From Hyphomicrobiales bacterium (GTDB taxonomy: Bacteria > Pseudomonadota > Alphaproteobacteria > Rhizobiales > Phreatobacteraceae), in contig JAFKKV010000043.1 of the NCBI GenBank assembly GCA_017304475.1, positions 1-56,565 on the forward strand: DNA of 56,565 nt. Direction: 5' to 3'. Numbering within the stretch: the first letter of the stretch is position 1; every line of letters begins with the position of its first letter. The notes beneath the pieces were generated by a model. It did not search any database. It was not told the DNA's origin and saw only the letters and a program-made list of their open reading frames with translations. Below, piece after piece: positions 50,575 through 56,565 of the stretch. The translations under genes were made by a program, and so were the position numbers.

Positions 50575-51870
50575 TCACGCCCGCGGAATGAGCCTGGTGA
50601 CCTCGCGTGACATGTCGCGCAGCACCTCTTCCGGGCTCGCCTTCTGCTCGGCGATGCGGGCGAGGTTGTCGACCATGATCTGGGTGACGCGCACCGAGTT
50701 CTGGCCGGGGAAGGCATACCACGGGATCATCAGGTGAACCTGCCGGGTGGCCGCCTGGAACAGCGGATTGGCGCGGTAGAACTCGCCGAGATAGCCGGGA
50801 TCGTCGATCGCCAGCTGGTTGCACGGCACGTAGCCGGTGTTGCGCGCCATGATCGCGGTGCCCTCGGCGGAGGAGGCGAATTTCATGAACTCCCAGGCGG
50901 CCGCCTGGCGCGCCGGATCCTTGGCGGTCATCATCATGCCGGCGCCGCCGGTCGGCAGGCGGCCCTTGACCGGATCGATCACCGGCAAGGTCGTCGTCTT
51001 GAGCTCGAAATTCTTGCCAACCATGCCGGAGACCTGGCGAACCTGGGCGGTGGTGCGGAACATGGTGCCGAGCTTGCCGGCGCCGAAGGCCTGGAGATCG
51101 GCGGTCGCGGTCGCGGAGGCGCCGAAATTCGGCATCTTGCCGTCTTTCACCATGCGGTCGAGCAGCTTCAGCGCGGCGAGACCTTCCGGCCCGTCGAAGG
51201 CGACCTTGGTCTCGTCCGCCGTCAGCATGCGGCCGCCATAGCCGTAGAGCAGGGACGAGAACATCCAGTCGTCGCCCGGCCAGCGGAAGAACATGCCCTC
51301 ATTGCCGTCGCCGAGAGCATGGATCCTGGCGGAGAGGGCGATCACCTCGTCCCAATTGGTCGGGAACGCGGCGGCATCGGCGCCGACCCGCTTCAACAGG
51401 TCGGCATTGAGATAGCTGATCGGGTTGGAGGTGGCGAAGGCGAGCCCGCATTGCACGCCGCCATGGAAGCCGAGGCCGAGCAGCGGCGCGGAATAGCCGA
51501 TCTTGCCGGCATCGCCTTCACGCTCGAGGAAGGGTTTCAGATTGGCGGCGATGCCGCGCTCGGAGAACAGGCGAAGCCGGTTCAGGCCCTGGAAGGAGAC
51601 GTCCGGCAGGCCGCCGGTGGTCGCCTGGCGCAGGATCAGCTGGGCGCCGTCCTCATAGGTCGGGGTCGGGTTGACATAGGTCACCTTCACCTTGTCGCTC
51701 TTCTTGTTGAAGGCTTCGGCGATGGTTTCCTGGGCCTCCTTGAAGATCGGCGGCATGGAATAATGGGCGACGATCTCCAGGGTCTGGGCCCGCACCACAT
51801 GGGGCATGGCGATGGTGGCGGCGCCGGCCATCAGGCCGAGCGTCGAGCGGCGGCTGTAGCGATTGGACAT
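50575..51870 (-). CDS. ABC transporter substrate-binding protein (family 1), tandem copy 1
   Basis: Periplasmic binding protein of 431 residues starting at ATG 51870 (MSNRYSRRSTLGLMAGAATI), with a Tat-like signal (SRRSTLGLMAG) ending near VVRAQ. The mature part has family-1 features: EIVAHYSMPPIFKEAQETIA, LPDVSFQGLNRLRLFSERGI, DWMFSSLLYGYGGRML and FMKFASSAEGTAIMARNTGY, the usual late helix. It is about half identical by eye to the neighbouring copy (51949), both ending in RLIPRA/RLLPRA. Last gene of the operon with permease and ATPase genes upstream. Ligand unknown; sugar or glycerol-phosphate esters are typical of this CUT1 group. Confidence 0.88.
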   Translation of the reverse strand: MSNRYSRRSTLGLMAGAATIAMPHVVRAQTLEIVAHYSMPPIFKEAQETIAEAFNKKSDKVKVTYVNPTPTYEDGAQLILRQATTGGLPDVSFQGLNRLRLFSERGIAANLKPFLEREGDAGKIGYSAPLLGLGFHGGVQCGLAFATSNPISYLNADLLKRVGADAAAFPTNWDEVIALSARIHALGDGNEGMFFRWPGDDWMFSSLLYGYGGRMLTADETKVAFDGPEGLAALKLLDRMVKDGKMPNFGASATATADLQAFGAGKLGTMFRTTAQVRQVSGMVGKNFELKTTTLPVIDPVKGRLPTGGAGMMMTAKDPARQAAAWEFMKFASSAEGTAIMARNTGYVPCNQLAIDDPGYLGEFYRANPLFQAATRQVHLMIPWYAFPGQNSVRVTQIMVDNLARIAEQKASPEEVLRDMSREVTRLIPRA

Positions 51871-51948
51871 CAAATGCTCCGAAAAGGGGGTCGGTGAGGA
51901 ACTGGTCCGCCAGGCCGCCCCAACGGCCCTGGCGGCAAGGCAAGGGGG

Positions 51949-53226
51949 TCAGGCGCGCGGCAGGAGGCGCGCGGTGTCGCGGGCGATATCGGCGAGCACC
52001 TGTTCGGGCGTCGCCTTCTGCTCGACGACGCGGGCGAGGTTGTCGACGAAGGCCTGGCCGATGCGCACGCCATTGGCGCCGGGAAAGGCGTACCAGGGCA
52101 GGCTGAGCGGCAATTGCCGGGTCGCCGGCAGGAACAGGGGATTGGTCCGGTAGAAGTCGGCGAGAAAGGCCGGATCGTCGACGGCGCGCTGGTTGCACGG
52201 CACATAGCCGGTCGCCTTCGCCATGATGGCGGTGCCTTCGGCGCTGGTGGAGAATTTCAGGAATTCCCAGGCCGCCTCGCGCCTGGCCTGATCCTTTGCC
52301 AGGATCATGCCGCAGGAGCCGCCGGTCGCGAGCCGGCCGCGCGTCGTGTCGGGCATCGGAACTGTCGCGGTCAGCAATTCGAAATTGCCGGCGACGCCCG
52401 AGATCATGCCGCGCAGCGCCGCGGTCGAGCGCATCATGATGGCGAGCTTGCCGGCGAAGAAGGCCTGCTGCGCGGCAGCCGAGGTGAAGCCGGCCATGCC
52501 GCCTTCACGCACCATGCGGTCGATGAGGCGCATGGCGGAGAGCCCCTCAGGCCCATCGAAGGCGATGGCGCGCTCGTCGGCCGACATCATCCGGCCGCCA
52601 TAAGAATAAAGCAGCGACGACCACATCCATTCCTGGCCCGGAGCCCAGTCGAGGTAGAAGCCGTCGAGGCCGTTGCCCTGATCCTTGATCTTGCGGGCGA
52701 GCGGCAGGATCGCGTCCCAGTCGAAGGCGAGCGACCGGGGATCCGCGCCGGCACGCCTGACGAGATCGGCGTTGATGTAGAGAATGGTGTTCGACATCGC
52801 ATAGGGCAGGCCGACCTGGGCTTCGCCGATGCGGCCCTGGCCGAGGATGGCGGGTGAATAGCCGAGGCTCGCCGCGCCGCCGTCGCGGGCGATGAACGGT
52901 GCGAGATCGGCGGCCAGCCCGCGCTCCGCGACCGCCCGGACCCGGTTCAGGCCCTGATAGCTGAGATCCGGCAAGGTTCCCGTGAGAGCCTGCCGCAGCA
53001 CATATTGCACGCCCTCCTCATAGTTCGGCGTGTTGTTGATGAAGGAGATCCTGATATCGGGGCGATGCCTGGCGAAGGCGGCCGCGAGCTGTTCCTTGGA
53101 ATCCTTGAAGATGACCGGCTGGGAATAGTGAACGACGATCTCGGTCGCGGCGGCCCGGGCAAGGCGCGGGGCCGCGAGTGCCGCGGCGATGCCGAGGGTC
53201 GCGCGGCGGGTCAGGTTGGTCGTCAT
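51949..53226 (-). CDS. ABC transporter substrate-binding protein (family 1), tandem copy 2
   Basis: 425 residues from ATG 53226 (MTTNLTRRATLGIAAALAAP), again with a Tat-like RR signal. Matching blocks include EIVVHYSQPVIFKDSKEQLA, LPDLSYQGLNRVRAVAERGL, MWSSLLYSYGGRMMSADERA, FLKFSTSAEGTAIMAKATGY and the conserved end YAFPGANGVRIGQAFVDNLA. The closest relative in the window is the adjacent copy at 50575, 78 bases downstream. The frame is open further upstream to 53592, but that part overlaps the permease gene and has no signal sequence. It probably delivers a related ligand to the same permeases. Confidence 0.88.
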   Translation of the reverse strand: MTTNLTRRATLGIAAALAAPRLARAAATEIVVHYSQPVIFKDSKEQLAAAFARHRPDIRISFINNTPNYEEGVQYVLRQALTGTLPDLSYQGLNRVRAVAERGLAADLAPFIARDGGAASLGYSPAILGQGRIGEAQVGLPYAMSNTILYINADLVRRAGADPRSLAFDWDAILPLARKIKDQGNGLDGFYLDWAPGQEWMWSSLLYSYGGRMMSADERAIAFDGPEGLSAMRLIDRMVREGGMAGFTSAAAQQAFFAGKLAIMMRSTAALRGMISGVAGNFELLTATVPMPDTTRGRLATGGSCGMILAKDQARREAAWEFLKFSTSAEGTAIMAKATGYVPCNQRAVDDPAFLADFYRTNPLFLPATRQLPLSLPWYAFPGANGVRIGQAFVDNLARVVEQKATPEQVLADIARDTARLLPRA

Positions 53227-53291
53227 GAGACGTGTGGCTCCTGGCGATGAGGGTACGGACAGGCGCTTCCCGGGCTTGTTCTTGGTCGATC

Positions 53292-54143
53292 TCAGCCCTT
53301 GAGGCCGGTCATGGTGATGCCCTCGACGAAACGCCGCTGGGCGAGAAGGAAGGCCGCGACCAGCGGAATGGTGGTCAGGGTTGCCGCCGCCATCAGCGCG
53401 CCGAAATCGTCGCCGGCCTCCTCGGTGCGGAAATAGATGACGCCGAGGGCGGGGGTGGCGAGCTCGCCCTTGCCGGAGACCGCGATGAGCGGCCAGAACA
53501 GGTCGTTCCAATGGGCGACCACCGAGAAGATCGCGAAGGCGGTGGCAGCCGGCCAGGCATTGGGCAGCACGATGCGCCAGACGATCGACCATTCGCCCAA
53601 GCCGTCCATCCGGGCGGCCTGGATCAGCTCGTCCGGCATGGCGCGGAAGAACTGGCGGAACATGAAGATGGCGAAGACCGAGATGGTCGAGGGGGCGATC
53701 AGCGCGGCATAGCTGTTGAGCAGGCCGGCCTGGGCAAAGCCGATATAGAGCGGGATCGCCGGCACATGAGCCGGGATCAGCAGGCCGAGCATGACGAAGG
53801 CGAACAGCGTGTCGCGGCCGCGGAAGCGCAGCTTGGCGAGCGCATAGCCGGCCGGAATGGCGAAGGCCAGCTGGAACACCAGGATGCCGAAACAGACGAT
53901 GACGCCGTTGAGGAGATAGCGGCCGATCGGCACTTCGCGGAACACCCGGCCATAGTTCTTGGCAATGGCGAAATTTTCCGGGATCAGCGACATCGAGGCG
54001 CGCCAGACCTCGTCCATCGGTTTCAGCGAAACCGAGATCATCCAGAGATAGGGCATCAGGAAGAGCAGGCCGAGAACGCTCAGGAGGGCGAGCCTCGGCA
54101 GATCGGCGATCAGGCTCTTGTCATGGACCGTGCGGGGTTTCAT
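53292..54143 (-). CDS. ABC transporter permease, MalG/UgpE type (CUT1)
   Basis: 283-residue inner-membrane protein with six hydrophobic segments and the cytoplasmic EAA loop QAARMDGLGEWSIVWRIVLP. Other family blocks: YLWMISVSLKPMDEVW, YGRVFREVPIGRYLLNGVIV, LAKLRFRGRDTLFAFVMLGL and the C-terminal FVEGITMTGLKG. It is the second permease of the heterodimer and is seven bases downstream of its partner. Confidence 0.93.
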   Translation of the reverse strand: MKPRTVHDKSLIADLPRLALLSVLGLLFLMPYLWMISVSLKPMDEVWRASMSLIPENFAIAKNYGRVFREVPIGRYLLNGVIVCFGILVFQLAFAIPAGYALAKLRFRGRDTLFAFVMLGLLIPAHVPAIPLYIGFAQAGLLNSYAALIAPSTISVFAIFMFRQFFRAMPDELIQAARMDGLGEWSIVWRIVLPNAWPAATAFAIFSVVAHWNDLFWPLIAVSGKGELATPALGVIYFRTEEAGDDFGALMAAATLTTIPLVAAFLLAQRRFVEGITMTGLKG

Positions 54144-54150
54144 GGCCCGA

Positions 54151-55083
54151 TCACCCGTAATGGACGCGGCGGTCGATGAGGCGCGTCTGCAGCAGCATCA
54201 GCACCATCACGGCAACCAGGAAGACCACGGTGATCGCCGACGAATAGCCCATGCGGAAGAAGGTGAAGCCCTCGCTGTACATGGTGTAGAGCAGCACTTC
54301 GGAGGCCTTGTTGGGCCCGCCCTGGGTCAGCGTCGCGACGATGTCGAAGACGCGCAGCGAGCGGATCATGGTGATGGTCAGCACGAACAGGGTGGTCGGG
54401 CCGAGCAGGGGCCAGGTCACGGTCACGAAACGCGACCAGGCGGAGCGGACGCCGTCGATCTCGGCTGCGGCATAGAGGTCGCGCGGAATGGCGGTGAGGC
54501 CGGCCAGGAACAGCACCATGTTGAAGCCGACCTGTTCCCAGACGCCGATGATGGAAAGCGTCCACATCACGCTGTCGGAGGAACCGAGCCAGTTGGGGCC
54601 GGCGAGGCCGACGAGGCGCAGGACCGCGTTCACCGGGCCGATGGTCGGGTGGAACATGTATTGAAAGGCGGTCGCCATGGCGACCATCAGCGAGACGACA
54701 GGCAGGAAGAACACCGCCCGGAACAAGGCCCTGCCGCGCGTGCCGCCCTCGATCAGCATGGCGAGGCCGAGGCCGCCGAACAGCGAGACCGGCGTGGTGA
54801 CGGCGACGAAGAAGGCGGTGTTGCGGAACGAGGTGACGAAGCCGCGATCGTCGAGGAGCTCGGCGAAATTCGCCAATCCGACGAAGCGCAGCGTGCGGGC
54901 GCCGAGTTCGTAATCGGTGAAGGCGATGGCGACGACCGCGCCGGTCGGGATCAGCAGCATCAGCACGAAGGCGATGATCGCCGGCAGCGACAACAGCCAG
55001 GCGGCAAGGGTTTCGCCGGTGCCGGCGCGTTCAGCACGCGGCGCGGGCGGGGCGGAGGCCTGGGGCAAAGCGAGATCAGACAA
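54151..55083 (-). CDS. ABC transporter permease, MalF/UgpA type (CUT1)
   Basis: About 310 residues. The start is uncertain: TTG 55083 overlaps the ATPase stop by eight bases, as in tight operons, while ATG 55131 would overlap it by 56 bases. Hydrophobic segments include LLSLPAIIAFVLMLLIPTGA, and the EAA loop is YAAAEIDGVRSAWSRFVTVT with WPLLGPT. FTDYELGARTLRFVGLANFA and EQVGFNMVLFLAGLTAIPRD are typical for UgpA-like permeases. First permease of the operon. Confidence 0.9.
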   Translation of the reverse strand: MSDLALPQASAPPAPRAERAGTGETLAAWLLSLPAIIAFVLMLLIPTGAVVAIAFTDYELGARTLRFVGLANFAELLDDRGFVTSFRNTAFFVAVTTPVSLFGGLGLAMLIEGGTRGRALFRAVFFLPVVSLMVAMATAFQYMFHPTIGPVNAVLRLVGLAGPNWLGSSDSVMWTLSIIGVWEQVGFNMVLFLAGLTAIPRDLYAAAEIDGVRSAWSRFVTVTWPLLGPTTLFVLTITMIRSLRVFDIVATLTQGGPNKASEVLLYTMYSEGFTFFRMGYSSAITVVFLVAVMVLMLLQTRLIDRRVHYG

Positions 55084-56221
55084 GGGCCTGCACCGCCTGA
55101 TGTTCCGCGCTGAGCGCGAGCCGCCCGCCATCGGCGCCGAAGGCGAGCAGCCGGGCGGCGGGCAAGGCGAGGCCGGCCGTCCGGCCGCGATCTTGCGCCG
55201 CCCAGGCTTCCGGCGACAGCCGGGCGATCAGCTCGGTGCCGGTCTGGGGTTCACGGAGATAGACCAGGACCTCGGCACCCAGGAATTCGACATGGCGGAT
55301 GTCGCAGGCCATGCCGTCGGCCTGCAGGCCGACATGCTCGGGACGGATGCCGATGCGGACCTCGCCTGTAATGCCCGGCACCGCCACGCCGGTGCGCCGG
55401 CCGGCAAAGCTCAGCGCGCCCCGCGCATCGGCTTCGGCGGGCAGGATATTGATGCGCGGCGAGCCGATGAAACCGGCGACATCGATGGTCGCCGGCCGCT
55501 CATAGACCTCGCGCGGCGTGCCGAACTGCAGCACCTTGCCGCCGAGCATGACCGCGACGCGGTCCGACATGGTCATGGCCTCGGCCTGGTCATGGGTGAC
55601 ATAGACCGTGGTGACGCCGACCCGGCGGTGCAGCTCGACCAGTTCCTTGCGCATGTCGTGGCGCAGCGCCGCGTCGAGGTTCGACAGGGGCTCGTCCATC
55701 AGGAAGGCCTTGGGATGCCGCACGATGGCGCGTCCAAGCGCGACGCGCTGGCGCTGGCCGCCGGACAATTGGCCGGGGCGGCGCTGCATGAGATGGCCGA
55801 TCGACAGGAGCCGGGCGGCCTCGCGCACTTCGGCCAGGATCGCCTGGCGGCGCTGGTCGGTGCCGGGCACCAGGCGGCCGACGAGCGGTGCCCGCTCGAA
55901 CGCGCCGAGCCGGCGCATCACCAGCGGCAGCGCGATGTTCTGTTCCACCGTCATATGCGGATAGAGCGCGTAGTTCTGGAACACCATGGCTACGTCGCGG
56001 TCGGCGGCGCGCCGTCCGGTGACGTCGGCGCCGCCGATCGAGACCTGGCCCCGGTCGGCGGTCTCGAGCCCGGCGATGATGCGCAGAAGCGTGGTCTTGC
56101 CGCAGCCCGACGGCCCGACCAGTGAGACGAACTCACCCGAGGCAAAGGACAGGCTGACACCGCCGAGCACGCGGGTCGCGCCAAATGACTTCTCGATCCG
56201 GTCGAGAATAATGCCGGCCAT
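55076..56221 (-). CDS. ABC transporter ATP-binding protein, UgpC/MalK type
   Basis: 381-residue ATPase energising the two permeases. Walker A GPSGCGKTTLLRIIAG (36 onward), signature LSGGQRQRVALGRAIVRHPK, Walker B AFLMDEPLSNLDAALR and H-loop YVTHDQAEAMTMSDRVAVM are intact. The C-terminal regulatory OB-fold region (after about 240) contains IGSPRINILPAEADARG and VRIGIRPEHVGLQA, as in UgpC/MalK. First gene of the operon (ATPase-permease-permease-SBP-SBP). Confidence 0.95.
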   Translation of the reverse strand: MAGIILDRIEKSFGATRVLGGVSLSFASGEFVSLVGPSGCGKTTLLRIIAGLETADRGQVSIGGADVTGRRAADRDVAMVFQNYALYPHMTVEQNIALPLVMRRLGAFERAPLVGRLVPGTDQRRQAILAEVREAARLLSIGHLMQRRPGQLSGGQRQRVALGRAIVRHPKAFLMDEPLSNLDAALRHDMRKELVELHRRVGVTTVYVTHDQAEAMTMSDRVAVMLGGKVLQFGTPREVYERPATIDVAGFIGSPRINILPAEADARGALSFAGRRTGVAVPGITGEVRIGIRPEHVGLQADGMACDIRHVEFLGAEVLVYLREPQTGTELIARLSPEAWAAQDRGRTAGLALPAARLLAFGADGGRLALSAEHQAVQALV

Positions 56222-56372
56222 GGCTGTGGAACTCCGAAGATCGGGTTCCGGTTACGCGGCACGGGCGACAGTCCGGCGACGCCGCGATGACAATTCACCG
56301 ACAAGAGGACGACGGTCCGATGACGGGCCGGGAATGCGCGAATGGCGAATGGAGCGGCGAGGCCGGCGCACG

Positions 56373-56425
56373 AACCCTCGCCCGCGCCTTCGCGGGAGAG
56401 GGTGGGTCCGGAGGACCCGGGTGAG
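56373..56425. repeat. Half copy of the family B repeat
   Basis: AACCCTCGCCCGCGCCTTCG continues into GCGGGAGAGGGTGGGTCCGG and then AGGACCCGGGTGAG, matching the outer-plus-inner left arm of the elements at 36176 and 50321; the right half is missing. An IS110-type transposase end begins 16 bases further on. Confidence 0.65.
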
Positions 56426-56440
56426 CATCTGTGTTCCGCG

Positions 56441-56565
56441 TCAAGCCTGTTTTGGGGCGTGGGCGGTCCAGATGCGGTCCTGAGCGATGAGGGTGTTGGC
56501 GAGCACGACGAGCTTTCGGGCGACAGCGATGAGGGCGCATTTGGGCTTCTTGCCCTTGGCGATCA
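56441..56565 (-). pseudogene. C-terminal end of an IS110-family transposase (truncated by the window edge)
   Basis: Reading the minus strand from the edge, 40 codons end at TGA (56441-56443). The translation contains IAKGKKPKCALIAVARKLVV, then LANTLIAQDRIW, the conserved tail of IS110/IS116/IS902 transposases (usually ...KGKPKKVALxAxARKLLxxLN...). Only the C-terminus is inside the window, so I cannot tell whether the gene is complete; I labelled it pseudogene only because it is partial here. It marks a mobile element at the right boundary. Confidence 0.7.

Overview
This GC-rich (high sixties percent by eye) chromosomal window comes from an alphaproteobacterium, most likely of the order Hyphomicrobiales (Rhizobiales). 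Pointers are the fused ispDF gene, phosphatidylcholine synthase, two IalB-family proteins, the conserved block dusB-ntrB-ntrC-ntrY-ntrX-dat-hfq-hflX-mazG, and intergenic palindromic repeats. I cannot name the genus from sequence alone. No rRNA or tRNA gene, CRISPR array or prophage was seen.

Left part (1-20115): the window opens inside a very repetitive MBG-repeat surface protein, followed directly by its probable two-partner-secretion transporter (FhaC/ShlB type) and an IalB-family periplasmic protein. On the minus strand come moeA and moaC (molybdenum cofactor), a DsbA/FrnE-like oxidoreductase and an outer-membrane beta-barrel protein. The barrel gene is divergent from a small secreted protein with repeated LNG motifs, across an AT-rich spacer. 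Then come a degenerate adenylate-forming enzyme downstream of a YejA-like peptide-binding protein, a second IalB protein with a low-complexity tail, a malyl-CoA-lyase-like enzyme, hspQ, an AEC permease, a UbiH-like hydroxylase, phosphatidylcholine synthase and an SDR oxidoreductase.

Urate module (20363-28005): uraH-xdhA-xdhB-xdhC-puuD-allC are tightly packed or overlapping and form one purine-catabolic operon: hypoxanthine/xanthine to urate (XdhAB, matured by XdhC), urate to 5-hydroxyisourate (membrane PuuD with a cytochrome c tail), hydrolysis by UraH, and allantoate breakdown by an M20 amidohydrolase. The OHCU decarboxylase and allantoinase are not in this window. The moeA/moaC genes supply the same cofactor that Xdh needs.

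Housekeeping and nitrogen control (28273-44833): lipA, a FlaR-like P-loop protein, a COQ10/RatA-like protein, cinA and ispDF, then dusB-ntrBC-ntrYX, dat, hfq, hflX, a GNAT and mazG. Two kinds of intergenic palindromic element sit here: a 42-bp perfect inverted repeat (30908-31083, with a variant at 43711-43890) and a roughly 165-bp inverted-repeat element (36176-36344, again at 50321-50484).

Transport (45161-56565): after a VOC protein, phoU-pstB-pstA-pstC-pstS on the minus strand encode phosphate uptake, with a good Pho-box candidate upstream of pstS and a strong hairpin between pstS and pstC. Next is a CUT1-type ABC importer with one ATPase, two permeases and two tandem paralogous binding proteins. 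The right edge cuts through the C-terminus of an IS110-family transposase.
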